A stretch of DNA of 64,000 nt from JAUSFM01 sp964343705 (GCA_964343705.1 CAYFJX010000004.1:1-64000); one strand, 5' to 3'. Shown: positions 16,045 to 24,044, numbered from the stretch's first letter. The notes: generated by a model not told the origin, from the sequence alone. Translations and numbers: made by a program.

Positions 16045-16833
16045 ATGGCAAACTTAACACAGGAAAATTTGGAGTTGATGGCTACTTACTTTAGAGCACA
16101 TGGTTATGATGCTGCTCTTTTTTTTGATGAGAACGATCCGCCGCTTTTTCGCCAACTAGAGATTATGCTTGAAGGTGAAGAAGCACATGTTGATGAGGCA
16201 GGAATGCCTACTCTTGATGAAAATTTTTACATAACTATTCTTGCAGCTGGTTCAAGAGCCCTAATTGGTGACATCCGTGCACCTGGACAAGAAACATATG
16301 ATGTTGAAAAGATCATCAAGCAAGTTGCAGCTGAAGCTGGAGTTGACCTTACTGTTGCAAAATATACTCCTAACGCACAAGATAACAGGAATTCCATTCG
16401 TCAAGGCATGGAAGAAATCAAAAAAGCATATGAAGAATTAGGATACAAAGCTGAACTACGCTTTGGATATTTAATTGATGAAAATGATGGTAGCAAACCA
16501 ACATTCATAGCTGCTGATGACTTTAGGCAAGACAATGAAAGGGATGAATTTGTTCTGTATAAAGGTGGTGAAGAAGTAGCACGGGTTTGCGATCACGGTG
16601 CTGATATAAGTGTTGTGAGGGAGCTTAATGTAACGCCTCCAAACCTGGAAGTATCATCTGAACTCCCAAGTTCTCTGGGTGCTAACTGGTATGTAAGTAT
16701 TGACGCTACTGACGGGTTTGTAAGTGTTGGTGAGCTTCGACAACCAGGCCAAGATTATGGGGCACCGTATAAAGAACTGGATAGGATATTGGAAGAAAAA
16801 GCAATTCCAATTCAATTTGAAATGGTTCCTTAA
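16045..16833 (+). CDS. orphan protein with internal duplication, 262 aa
   Basis: The sequence contains two related halves. Residues about 5-113 and 121-262 share a helix (ELMATYFRAHGYDA versus EIKKAYEELGYKA), a ...FDEND / IDEND segment, a strand (NFYITILAAGSRALIGDIRAPGQ versus NWYVSIDATDGFVSVGELRQPGQ) and a closing helix-strand. The conserved RxPGQ turn is the clearest mark. The 99-aa upstream protein looks like a shorter relative. A GAGGT motif precedes the ATG. No known domain or catalytic motif is visible. Function unknown. Confidence 0.65.
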   Translation: MANLTQENLELMATYFRAHGYDAALFFDENDPPLFRQLEIMLEGEEAHVDEAGMPTLDENFYITILAAGSRALIGDIRAPGQETYDVEKIIKQVAAEAGVDLTVAKYTPNAQDNRNSIRQGMEEIKKAYEELGYKAELRFGYLIDENDGSKPTFIAADDFRQDNERDEFVLYKGGEEVARVCDHGADISVVRELNVTPPNLEVSSELPSSLGANWYVSIDATDGFVSVGELRQPGQDYGAPYKELDRILEEKAIPIQFEMVP

Positions 16834-16861
16834 CTTTCTTTACCTTTTTTTCTTTAGAATT

Positions 16862-17566
16862 CTATTCACTGGGTCTATCTAAATATTGCACAAAGCTAGC
16901 AGCAAGCACTGCGTCAGTTTCCATTGCTTGAGAAACTAGTTGAAGTAATGGTTTGTATTCATGCAGTCGTTGCGTTCCAACAATCTTTCCAACTCTGTGT
17001 GTTTCTTTTCCTTCTTTAAGTAGTGCAACACAACGACCAAAGCAGTAAGCAGCAAGTAGTTCTCCAAAGTTGTCCCGTAGTTCTTCAACCCATTCATTTA
17101 AGGTGGTGGGGTCATGACCAAACTGGCCAGGGAAATCAACTTTTAGTTCACCTTCAATGTAACCCAGTCTTCCAGGCGGGGCATCGCTTCTACAGCCATA
17201 CCTTCGATACTCTTGGCCTTGCACTGGGTGACCCCCTCTTATTTCATTAAATCTATCATGGTGTTCAATAGGCTCTCCATATAATTGTAGTCTAACACGT
17301 ATTCCTGAATCGTTCTCTGGAATGTCTAGGCTTGGGGAGTGTGAGCCGTTAACATAACCATTCCTTGCAAGTTCAAGAAGAAAATAATCACGCACGCGCT
17401 TATAGCCTTCATCAGCAACATCTCTAGCTTGCTCAAGTACTTCTTGGAACGTGGGTTCTGGTCCAGGTGTTGGTTTGAATACAACACCTGCTACTTTACT
17501 ACTTGTTTCAAGTTCTTCAACACGTGCTTCAAGCTCTTTAAGTCGTTCCAATACCGGGTCTGTCAT
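16862..17566 (-). CDS. orphan protein, 234 aa
   Basis: An N-terminal coiled coil (LERLKELEARVEELETS, residues 5-21) is followed by an alpha-helical, acidic, Gly/Tyr-rich globular part with no recognised family. The TATA-like box near 17589-17597 lies about 26 bases before ATG 17566, implying a leaderless mRNA. Along with 15714, 16045, 19170, 23397 and 44426 it belongs to a set of single, leaderless orphan genes in this window with similar amino-acid style. Confidence 0.6.
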   Translation of the reverse strand: MTDPVLERLKELEARVEELETSSKVAGVVFKPTPGPEPTFQEVLEQARDVADEGYKRVRDYFLLELARNGYVNGSHSPSLDIPENDSGIRVRLQLYGEPIEHHDRFNEIRGGHPVQGQEYRRYGCRSDAPPGRLGYIEGELKVDFPGQFGHDPTTLNEWVEELRDNFGELLAAYCFGRCVALLKEGKETHRVGKIVGTQRLHEYKPLLQLVSQAMETDAVLAASFVQYLDRPSE

Positions 17567-17653
17567 ATACTACAGAAAAAAGGTGTGGTATTTATACCTT
17601 TCTCCACTAACAAAGAAACCTTTATAAACCTCTGATTTCCCCTTGTAGGCCAC

Positions 17654-17777
17654 GGGCCCATAGTTTAGTGGCTATAACGTCGCCCTTACAAGGTACGAGA
17701 AATCCAGAGCATTTCTGGACCTTTCTTCGTTACACTCAGAAAGGCGAAGGTCGCCAGTTCGAGTCTGGCTGGGCCCA
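17654..17777 (+). tRNA. tRNA-Val (anticodon TAC) with 51-nt intron
   Basis: The acceptor stem is GGGCCCA/TGGGCCC (17654-17660 with 17770-17776), discriminator A 17777. The anticodon stem is TCGCC/GGCGA (17680-17684 with 17743-17747), loop CTTACA then A, anticodon TAC at 17687-17689. The T-arm is GCCAG TTCGAGT CTGGC (17753-17769). The intron spans 17691-17741, at the canonical position between 37 and 38. It folds into its own hairpin around TCCAGA/TCTGGA, and its flanks can pair in the style of a bulge-helix-bulge. CCA is not encoded. Confidence 0.92.
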
Positions 17778-17807
17778 TACTTCTTTTCATTATATGTTGT
17801 CTGTACT

Positions 17808-17877
17808 CTCAGGTGCGCTCCGAGTGTAACGAGGGGCTCGCCCACATTTTGAGTCTTTTGTGTAACAAAAGACCGCA
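17808..17877 (-). repeat. family C dispersed repeat, copy C1
   Basis: On the minus strand this contains a hairpin GTCTTTTGT/ACAAAAGAC (17853-17861 with 17865-17873), followed by CAAAATGTGGGCG and TCGGAGCGCACCTG. A similar 70-base block lies on the plus strand at about 58907-58976, where the hairpin reads GCCTTTTGT/ACAAAAGGC. The two stems differ by a compensated T-A to C-G change. C1 lacks the closing CACATTTTGT arm seen in C2. It sits between the tRNA-Val and a duplicated tRNA 3' end. Confidence 0.65.
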
Positions 17878-17898
17878 AGTTCGTCTGGCTGGGCCCAT
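17878..17898 (+). repeat. duplicated 3' end of tRNA-Val
   Basis: AGTTCGTCTGGCTGGGCCCA here repeats the T-arm and acceptor end of the tRNA (17756-17777) with a two-base deletion in the T-loop. The copy lies 120 bases downstream, and repeat C1 fills the gap. This is the footprint expected when an element integrates into a tRNA 3' end and regenerates it. No integrase is left. The copy cannot form a tRNA by itself. Confidence 0.7.
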
Positions 17899-17919
17899 AT
17901 TTTTCTTTTAAAGTGATCT

Positions 17920-18068
17920 GGCTTTTTGTAGGTGATCTAATTTCAGCAAATTCTACAAAATCAAAGAATATTTTAATTTCACAGATTGCACGGCAAAGCC
18001 GTTAAATCCTGCCTGGGACCCAGGCCGGTTAAAACTGTGCAATATTAGATATGGTTTTGAAACAGCCC
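17920..18068 (+). repeat. family B structured repeat, copy B1
   Basis: The outer stem is ATCTAAT/ATTAGAT (17935-17941 with 18044-18050). An inner stem CACAG/CTGTG (17980-17984 with 18035-18039) encloses hairpins ACGGC-AAA-GCCGT (17990-18002) and GCCTGG-GAC-CCAGGC (18011-18025). The unpaired stretch GCAAATTC to GAATATTTT (about 17946-17974) is nearly identical in copy B2, while the stem sequences differ but stay paired. The ends GGCTTTTTG and GAAACAGCCC are imperfect inverted repeats. No target duplication seen. Confidence 0.75.
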
Positions 18069-18159
18069 AGGCTGAAAATAATTTTTTGACTTTTAACAAG
18101 TCCTTTTAGTTCCATTAACTTTAAGAATAATCTCTTTATCCTACTCCCTGAGGTTTTGC

Positions 18160-18441
18160 ATGTCTGAGTATAAATTAAACACAAGGGGTTATGTACTTGC
18201 TGCAGGTAGCAGCGCATTCTTTTCATACCATTTAAGCAACGAAGCAAAGTACCACCATGACCAATACAATCTTCTTTCAGCTATTGAGCGCGAAGAAACA
18301 GAACAAACAATACATGTGCACAATCCTCAGAATCATATTAAAAATCATGCAACCATGGGTGGTGCCACAGGGTTTGCTTCAGTTTTATTTGCCGTGCTTG
18401 CAGCTGCTACACTTGTACAGGCAGCTAAAAATAGACGTTAA
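18160..18441 (+). CDS. small membrane protein, 93 aa
   Basis: Two hydrophobic segments (about residues 11-23 and 67-88) flank a polar, His/Asn-rich loop (EQTIHVHNPQNHIKNHA). ATG 18160 follows GAGGT by 6 bases. The gene ends 4 bases inside the convergent HAD gene. Repeat B1 and 90 further bases lie upstream, so B1 could be in its 5' region. No family recognised. Confidence 0.6.
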   Translation: MSEYKLNTRGYVLAAGSSAFFSYHLSNEAKYHHDQYNLLSAIEREETEQTIHVHNPQNHIKNHATMGGATGFASVLFAVLAAATLVQAAKNRR

Positions 18442-19130
18442 CTTAATTTTTTTACAAACTTTTCAACATCAGTTATTTTCTTGAATTTGTAATCTGAAAT
18501 TTGGTAATCATTTTCAGGCTCAAAATTTTTCCGACTCCCTGCGAGTATGCGAACACTGGTCATACCCATCTGATTCCCAATTGCTATTTCATTTTTTGGA
18601 TTGTCTCCTACCACAATTACTTCTTCTGGTTTCATCTTTAGTTTCTTACAGAATTCTTCAAAGCATTCTTTTTTTGTAAGCTCCAGTTTACCATACTCAT
18701 CAAAACCAACATACTTGAAATATTTTTTTAGACCAAGCTTTTCTAATTTTTTTTGCTGTGTTTCCATATGGCCAAAAGTTACGAGTCCAAGAGTGTATTT
18801 CTTAGAGAGGCGATTAAGCATTGGTCGTGCACCTTGGTATGGTTTGATATTCCCAATAGGGGGGTTGATGTAATACAGATCGTCTGCAATTTTGTATGCT
18901 TCTTGTGCTCTTTTGCCTTTTATTTTGAAGGCATGGCATAATCTCTTATTTACTCTCCAGAATGTGCGATCTTCTTTCATAAACTCTTTGCGCTTAGCCC
19001 AGAATTTCTTGAAAGGAATTCCTAATGTCGAAGCCATTGCTTTGCTTGCAGCAAGCGTGGCCCTTTTTTTGATGCTTCCTGTACAATCATACAGTGTGTC
19101 GTCAAGATCAAAAATAATTCCTTTTATCAT
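18438..19130 (-). CDS. HAD-superfamily phosphatase
   Basis: HAD motif I is FDLDDTLYD (residues 6-14), motif II is LVTFGH near residue 118, and motif III/IV is the KKECFEE ... VVGDNPKNEI region near 160-180. A helical cap lies between motifs I and II. This places it among the C1-cap phosphatases, similar to YjjG/phosphoglycolate-type enzymes. The substrate cannot be named. The 230-aa length is typical. It is convergent with the small membrane protein and followed upstream by an orphan gene on the same strand. Confidence 0.87.
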   Translation of the reverse strand: MIKGIIFDLDDTLYDCTGSIKKRATLAASKAMASTLGIPFKKFWAKRKEFMKEDRTFWRVNKRLCHAFKIKGKRAQEAYKIADDLYYINPPIGNIKPYQGARPMLNRLSKKYTLGLVTFGHMETQQKKLEKLGLKKYFKYVGFDEYGKLELTKKECFEEFCKKLKMKPEEVIVVGDNPKNEIAIGNQMGMTSVRILAGSRKNFEPENDYQISDYKFKKITDVEKFVKKLS

Positions 19131-19169
19131 GCTCTGCCTCTTTTACTAGAATAAGGTGTGCAGCATTTA

Positions 19170-19550
19170 TTAATTTTGTTGTCCAGGTACTTGGTATTCA
19201 AGTGTTCTTCTGAAGAACTTTCTGATTTCTCCTGGGTCTTGGTCTGGGCCGCCAAGAGAAAAAGCAAACTCCCACAACTGCTCGCTTTTTTCGTCATGTC
19301 TGTGTGGCCAGTATGCGTCAGCAGCAGCGCAGGCTTCTTCAAGTTCGTCAACAGCCATGCTCATCGCAAGATCGTTGCTTTGTGCTGGGTTTGGTTTCAA
19401 GTGTTGTGCACGAACAAGTGCCTCATATAATCTTTGAATACCACTTGTGTCTTTGGTAGTATACAGTCTAACTACTTCATCAAGAACATCAATTCGTCCA
19501 TACCCTCTACTGGGAGATTCAAGACGCTCAATAAGCTCAGCCCCATCCAT
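19170..19550 (-). CDS. orphan helical protein, 126 aa
   Basis: The mostly alpha-helical, acidic protein has no recognised domain. Segments such as GRIDVLDEVVRLYTTKDTSG and RLYEALVRAQHLK suggest helical repeats. I take ATG 19550, because the TATA-like TTATAAAAA at 19571-19579 is 26 bases upstream on this strand. The frame also has a TTG at 19556. It ends 39 bases before the HAD gene start and could be read through into it. Confidence 0.58.
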   Translation of the reverse strand: MDGAELIERLESPSRGYGRIDVLDEVVRLYTTKDTSGIQRLYEALVRAQHLKPNPAQSNDLAMSMAVDELEEACAAADAYWPHRHDEKSEQLWEFAFSLGGPDQDPGEIRKFFRRTLEYQVPGQQN

Positions 19551-19690
19551 GGCCAAAGAATCACTTGATATTATAAAAAGATTTGGTGTCTACGCTGCAT
19601 CTCTATGTAAGTTTTCTGTCTTGAAAGCTTGCTGTTCCTCTGTCATTTATTTCAACAAACTTTAAATAGACTAAGGCGTGCTGTGCCTTC

Positions 19691-20254
19691 ATGCCAAAAA
19701 GAGGAAAACGCAGTTGGAGGAAACTTCTCAAACCAAGACTTGATGTGACTTTACCTAAAGTAAAAATTCCAGGTCATAGAGTTGTTGCAGTGCCTGCTCC
19801 ATTTGGCAGAAGAATACTTGCTTTTCTTATTGATATTATTCTTGTCAATATTTTTCTTACAGCACCATTTCAAAAAATAATTCGTGGTCTTGTACCTGAC
19901 TCCACTAACTACACAGCTATTCAGTCAGCAATGGAATCAAACCCTCAAGTTGCAACAGCTGTTTTTATTGTGGGAGCGTTCTCAGGTCTCTTTGCTGTGC
20001 TCTACTTTGCAATTCTTGAAGCAAAATTAGGGTACACAGTGGGCAAGCTCTTTATGCGTATTCGTGTTGCTGCTTTAGACAAACAAGAACTAACGTTTGG
20101 CAAATGTGTCATCAGAGCACTTTTCCTTATTCCTATTTTTCCATTTATTTTATTTTGGGTCATTGAACCGATTTACATGTTGTTATCACCAGTTAACCAA
20201 CGACTCCTTGAGCGGTGGAGTAACACAGTAACAATGAGTTATGTTATAGTATAA
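19691..20254 (+). CDS. RDD family membrane protein
   Basis: The basic N-terminus (MPKRGKRSWRKLLKPR) precedes an RDD domain: the FGRRILAFLIDIILVN motif near residues 38-53, then three membrane segments, with a YTVGKLFMRIRVAALDKQELTFG signature near 116-138. RDD proteins are small membrane proteins, some proposed to act in transport. A TATA-like TTTAAATAG centred 26 bases before the ATG gives a leaderless start. SppA follows 16 bases later, so they probably form an operon for membrane quality control. Confidence 0.85.
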   Translation: MPKRGKRSWRKLLKPRLDVTLPKVKIPGHRVVAVPAPFGRRILAFLIDIILVNIFLTAPFQKIIRGLVPDSTNYTAIQSAMESNPQVATAVFIVGAFSGLFAVLYFAILEAKLGYTVGKLFMRIRVAALDKQELTFGKCVIRALFLIPIFPFILFWVIEPIYMLLSPVNQRLLERWSNTVTMSYVIV

Positions 20255-20269
20255 ATTGGAGGGATTAGT

Positions 20270-21199
20270 ATGGCAAAACAACAATCATCACGAGCACCGT
20301 GGCTTACCATTATTGTAGTCTTAGTACTCTTAGGATTTTTCAGTGTTCTCATAGCAGGTGTTATGGGTGTGTTCCTTGGGGTTAGTACAGACCCAGTAAA
20401 AACAGGGAACGTAGCAGTTATTCCAGTTGAAGGAGTACTGATGACAACAAAGGCACCTGGCTTTCAAACAAAAGGAGCAATCTCGGGTTCTATAGTGAAA
20501 CTTATTGAAAAAGCAGGCAAGGACAAAAACATCAAAGCAGTTGTGCTTGCCATTAATACTCCAGGTGGAAGCGCGGTTGCATCAGACGAGATCGGCGAAG
20601 CAATTGACGACTTAAACAAAACTAGTATTGCATGGATTCGTGACATGGGAACCTCAGGTGGGTATTGGGTGGCATCAGCAACAGATCATATTATTGCACA
20701 CCCAGCATCTTTTACTGGATCTATTGGGGTCATAGGATCATATCTTGAATTTGGTGACTTGCTTGATGATCACAACGTAACATATCGTAGACTTGTTGCA
20801 GGTCGTCTTAAAGATATGGGAACTCCATTCAAAACAATGACACCTGAAGAACAAGCAGTATTCCAGCAAAGCCTTGATGAACTGCATGGTGTGTTTATTG
20901 ATGAAATTGCAGGCAATCGAGACATGGAACCTGGGCAAGTACGTCAACTTGCAACTGGTCAGTTCTACACAGGTCTGCAAGCCCACAAGCATGGTCTTGT
21001 TGATGAACTTGGAAGCAGGAAGGCAGTCAAAGCTTATGTGAAAGAAGCTATTGGTGAAGAACCCAAGTTTGTTACGTACACAAAACCAAAAAGCTTTATT
21101 GAGCGTTTAGCAGATGGCTTTTCTGACCATGGATTTCAGCTTGGTAGGGGTTTTGCAAGTGGTATGAAAGAAGAACAGAACATGCTTGCTAAGATTTGA
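20270..21199 (+). CDS. sppA: signal peptide peptidase SppA (S49 family)
   Basis: A membrane-anchored serine protease that degrades cleaved signal peptides. One N-terminal membrane helix (residues 12-38) precedes the S49 domain. The nucleophile serine is in MGTSGGYWVAS near residue 129, and the general-base lysine is in VAGRLKDMGTPFKTMT near residue 181. The INTPGGS segment near residue 100 forms part of the fold. At 309 aa it is a short-form archaeal/bacterial SppA. It has a GGAGG ribosome site. It overlaps the convergent HD gene by 11 bases. Confidence 0.93.
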   Translation: MAKQQSSRAPWLTIIVVLVLLGFFSVLIAGVMGVFLGVSTDPVKTGNVAVIPVEGVLMTTKAPGFQTKGAISGSIVKLIEKAGKDKNIKAVVLAINTPGGSAVASDEIGEAIDDLNKTSIAWIRDMGTSGGYWVASATDHIIAHPASFTGSIGVIGSYLEFGDLLDDHNVTYRRLVAGRLKDMGTPFKTMTPEEQAVFQQSLDELHGVFIDEIAGNRDMEPGQVRQLATGQFYTGLQAHKHGLVDELGSRKAVKAYVKEAIGEEPKFVTYTKPKSFIERLADGFSDHGFQLGRGFASGMKEEQNMLAKI

Positions 21200-21695
21200 T
21201 TATTTTTTTCTTTTCTTTTACTATTTTCTTAGTTTCTTCTAAGTACAGTTTTGGAAAGTATTTGTCAAACCATTCTTGTGAATTATTCTGGCGTGGGCCA
21301 GGGGTCAAAGAAATAGACTTGTCAGCGTCGTAGATGATCTTACCTTCAATAAGCTGTGCATCCCCGAACTTTTTGCGGTGGGGTGTTGAATGATCACGCA
21401 TGATATTAACTACTTTAGCAATACGCTCTTCAGGGTAGTTATGTTGTTCTAAGAATTCTTTTGCAACACTCATACTTGCGTCAACATGGGTTTCATATGA
21501 TTCATAGTCAATGTCGTGAAAGATAATTGCAAGCTGTAATGCCTCCTTGTCAACAGGAATGTCTTTTTTTTCTAATACAGTCACAATCTCCATTGCACGT
21601 TGCATGACCTCTTCTATATGTCCCCATTGGTGCTTAGGGTCGTTCTTTACATACTCGTTCTGTGCAAATTCCTTTGCGGTGATGATGATGTCCAT
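21189..21695 (-). CDS. HD-domain phosphohydrolase
   Basis: A 168-residue HD hydrolase. Metal ligands are visible as H in HQWGHIEEV (residues 22-30), the HD pair in LAIIFHDIDYES near 65, H in DHSTPHRKKFG near 111, and a distal D in IIYDADKS near 130. It resembles small HD proteins related to YpgQ/YedJ that act on nucleotides or phosphate esters. The C-terminus is Lys-rich. Substrate unknown. Confidence 0.87.
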   Translation of the reverse strand: MDIIITAKEFAQNEYVKNDPKHQWGHIEEVMQRAMEIVTVLEKKDIPVDKEALQLAIIFHDIDYESYETHVDASMSVAKEFLEQHNYPEERIAKVVNIMRDHSTPHRKKFGDAQLIEGKIIYDADKSISLTPGPRQNNSQEWFDKYFPKLYLEETKKIVKEKKKIIKS

Positions 21696-21802
21696 TTTTT
21701 GTATGATTAATAAATAATCTTTAATAAACCTTCTCCAAAACCTAAAATTTTATAAACGAACGGTTCTGTTTGCATGCTATTAACGATCCGAGGTGAAAGG
21801 AT

Positions 21803-22030
21803 ATGGGAAAATTTAAATGCGCATCATGCGGAAAAGAAGAAGAGGCTGACGCAGCACCTGAGTGTTGTGGCGCTCCTATGGGAGGATGTGAAAGCTGTGA
21901 AGCTCCAGCTGAAGAAGCATCAGAAGCTCCTGCTGAAGGTGGTGAAGAAGCTCCAGCTGAAGAAGCATCAGAAGCTCCTGCTGAAGGTGGTGAAGAAGCT
22001 CCTGCTGAAGAAAAACCAGCTGAAGAGTAG
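21803..22030 (+). CDS. Cys-rich N-terminus plus acidic tandem-repeat tail, 75 aa
   Basis: The first 35 residues carry CASCGK, PECCGAPMGG and CESCE, six cysteines in CxxC-type spacing that could bind zinc. The remainder is two copies of a 16-residue unit EASEAPAEGGEEAPAE, and the DNA shows the matching 48-base tandem repeat (about 21913-22008). A strong GAGGTGAAAGGA site precedes the ATG, and TATA-like TTTTATAAA lies near 21749. The function is unknown; the repeat number may vary between strains. Confidence 0.75.
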   Translation: MGKFKCASCGKEEEADAAPECCGAPMGGCESCEAPAEEASEAPAEGGEEAPAEEASEAPAEGGEEAPAEEKPAEE

Positions 22031-22079
22031 ATTTATTGTTTTATTTTTTTTTCTTTTTTCTTTTAGAATGAGAATGTAA

Positions 22080-22484
22080 CTACATCTTTAAGTTCTTATC
22101 AATGTCATGTGCAATCCGACGCAAGTCATCACACGTTCTATTCAGATCTTTTTGAATTTCTTCAACAACTGCTTCGAGGTTGCCTACTCGTAGAATATAC
22201 CTTCCTCTATCATGGATAACAAGACCTGCTGACATGAGTTTGTTTAAATGAAATACTACTGTGCCTCTAGTGAGTTCAGTACGAATTGCAAGCTCGTCTG
22301 ATGACAAGGCACGATTTACCTTAGCACTTTTCAACAATTCAACAAACACTCGAAAACAACTGCGCTCTTTATCACGGTTACCAAACAAGCCAAGAGAACT
22401 ACCAAACCACTGCAGTTCTTCATTTACATCTTGCTGTACTGGCTTTCGGATTTTGATGATGGTAATGCGTTGTCTGCGAATCAT
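22080..22484 (-). CDS. ArsR-like winged-helix regulator, 134 aa
   Basis: The HTH is ALSSDELAIRTELTRGTVVFHLNKLMSAGLV (about residues 60-90 across two helices), with a wing at HDRGRYILR and a C-terminal coiled coil. It resembles ArsR-type archaeal regulators. I corrected the start to ATG 22484: the open frame reaches 22505, but the TATA box ATTTATATA (22507-22515) sits directly against that codon, and the expected start of transcription falls near 22485. Confidence 0.75.
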   Translation of the reverse strand: MIRRQRITIIKIRKPVQQDVNEELQWFGSSLGLFGNRDKERSCFRVFVELLKSAKVNRALSSDELAIRTELTRGTVVFHLNKLMSAGLVIHDRGRYILRVGNLEAVVEEIQKDLNRTCDDLRRIAHDIDKNLKM

Positions 22485-22506
22485 GGGGTGGTTGAAGGCA
22501 TCCATG

Positions 22507-22515
22507 TATATAAAT
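22507..22515 (-). promoter_or_regulatory. TATA box deciding the start of the regulator at 22484
   Basis: ATTTATATA on the minus strand is centred about 26 bases before ATG 22484. A transcript from it would begin downstream of the ATG at 22505, so that upstream codon cannot be used. Confidence 0.6.
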
Positions 22516-22583
22516 CTTGTTGATCACAGCTCAACAGCTTTTTTTAGCAAAGCTTTTAATACTCCTTCTTTTTGTTCAGCCGA

Positions 22584-23354
22584 ATGGTTGAGCCACTTGT
22601 TGCTGAGGATCCCTCGTATGAATTAGGGGAAGCACTCGTTGAATCTTTGTTGCGTAAACAACCAGTACGGTTGTGGGGTGTTGTCGACGAGGTTCTTATT
22701 GCACAACTCTACGAGCGGGCAGAGCTCTTGTTTGAGTACGCAGCTCATGCACAATCAAATGGTGGGGGAGAGTGGCTTAAACATGTTACTACTCAAGAAA
22801 GTCCTTCAGGTGCAGCCATGACAAAATGGTTTGTGCAACATGCAGGTACTGACTTTGCTGACAAATCACGTTTTTTGGATTCAATTGACTGGCCACCTCT
22901 TCATTGTTTTCGTGAAAGTGCACAACAAGTGGGGGTGCAACTCGGTGCAGGCATGCGAACAGTGATTGAAAGCATTAACTTGTATCTTGGTAGGCCATTG
23001 TTACATGGGGATAAGCCATATGGTGACACGTTTACAGTGAGAAATTATGCTGGTACTCGTCGTAGGGGCCCACGTATGAATGATCATATGGATACACTTT
23101 CTCTTCTTACTATGTTGCCACGTTGTTCACTTAAACACCCACGTAAACCGGGGTTACAATATCATCTTGGTGGTAAGTGGCATGATGCAACTGTTGCTGG
23201 TGGTGAGGTGGATCTGTATGCAGGTGGGGATTTGAGCCGTGCAACACGAAAGCCAATTCCTGGCCTTAAGCACCGGGTTGTTGGCCCAGAAAAAGGAGAC
23301 CTTAGTGCTCGTATTTCTATAAATTACACCAGTTATTCAGGTCATTTGAGGTAG
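22584..23354 (+). CDS. isopenicillin-N-synthase-like 2OG/Fe(II) oxygenase fold protein
   Basis: The C-terminal half has the signature of the IPNS-like oxygenases: NDHMDTLSLLTML near residue 170 (HxD iron ligands), then GLQYHLGGKWHDA, a GGEVDLYAGGDLSRAT segment, LKHRVVG near 228 (third iron His) and RISINY near 247 (the Arg-x-Ser that holds the carboxylate). The N-terminal 130 residues are helical and divergent. ATG 22584 is 26 bases from a TATA-like CTTTTAATA, so the gene is leaderless. Substrate unknown. Such enzymes are unusual in small archaeal genomes. Confidence 0.75.
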   Translation: MVEPLVAEDPSYELGEALVESLLRKQPVRLWGVVDEVLIAQLYERAELLFEYAAHAQSNGGGEWLKHVTTQESPSGAAMTKWFVQHAGTDFADKSRFLDSIDWPPLHCFRESAQQVGVQLGAGMRTVIESINLYLGRPLLHGDKPYGDTFTVRNYAGTRRRGPRMNDHMDTLSLLTMLPRCSLKHPRKPGLQYHLGGKWHDATVAGGEVDLYAGGDLSRATRKPIPGLKHRVVGPEKGDLSARISINYTSYSGHLR

Positions 23355-23396
23355 TGGGGAAAGCTTATTATAATAAAGAGGATTGTCTTTAGCACA

Positions 23397-23855
23397 ATGG
23401 AAAACACAACACGCGCATTTATAGAAGGATTGGGGGTGGAGCCAACACTGCATACAGAATACTTGTTGGGCCTTGACCCTGACCGAACTATTGAAGATTG
23501 TTTTGGTGAGGGGGTTTCAGATGCTCTTAAGCAGGATCGAACTACGGCAATGGTGACAGCGGAAGGTATCTTACAGGTCCACCGTAAGGTTTGCATTGCT
23601 CGGATGCCAGTGGGGATGCTTTTGCGACAGTGTCTCATTACTGATATGAAAGCTGCAGGGTATAAGTTACATTTATCACTTTCTCCTGACCTTGTGGCGG
23701 AAAGAATTTTTGCTGATTATGGTGATCGGTATGGTGAAGATAGGATTTTGAGGGTAAGGGAGGCTGTTCTCAATAATGGAGTTTCTGTCTATATGGGCAA
23801 GCCATACAACGGCCAGGATCGCTTACATCTCTTTGTAGGGCCCTTGGAACCTTGA
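23397..23855 (+). CDS. orphan protein, 152 aa
   Basis: No family recognised. The protein is mixed alpha-beta: TEYLLGLDPDRTIEDCF, then a helix-rich middle with HRKVCIARMPVGMLLRQCLITDMKAAG split across residues 63-90, then KLHLSLSPDLVAERIF. It ends in NGQDRLHLFVGPLEP. A TATA-like ATTATAATA is centred 26 bases before the ATG. It may share a role with the oxygenase-like gene upstream, whose stop is 42 bases away, but it has its own promoter. Confidence 0.58.
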   Translation: MENTTRAFIEGLGVEPTLHTEYLLGLDPDRTIEDCFGEGVSDALKQDRTTAMVTAEGILQVHRKVCIARMPVGMLLRQCLITDMKAAGYKLHLSLSPDLVAERIFADYGDRYGEDRILRVREAVLNNGVSVYMGKPYNGQDRLHLFVGPLEP

Positions 23856-24011
23856 TTTTGCTTCTAAATTGCTTGTAATTTACTTCTAAACCGGGCTTGC
23901 CCGGAAACCCGTAAATGACCAGAAAATGAGTAAAAGGGTTGAGAGTGGAGAATTTGGGGGCTTTGAGGATTGAAAGAGGTGTTTGCGGGCAAGAATATAA
24001 AAATAGGTGAC

Positions 24012-24044
24012 CGAAAAAGAGCCAACTTTTTACAGTTGGCTCTT
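24012..24044 (-). terminator. hairpin terminator after the 58-aa membrane protein
   Basis: On the minus strand AAGAGCCAACT/AGTTGGCTCTT (24034-24044 with 24017-24027) form an 11-bp stem with a six-base loop followed by a T-run. It begins 9 bases after the stop codon at 24053. The spacer 23856-24011 otherwise holds only a short CCGGGC/GCCCGG hairpin near 23892. Confidence 0.6.
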
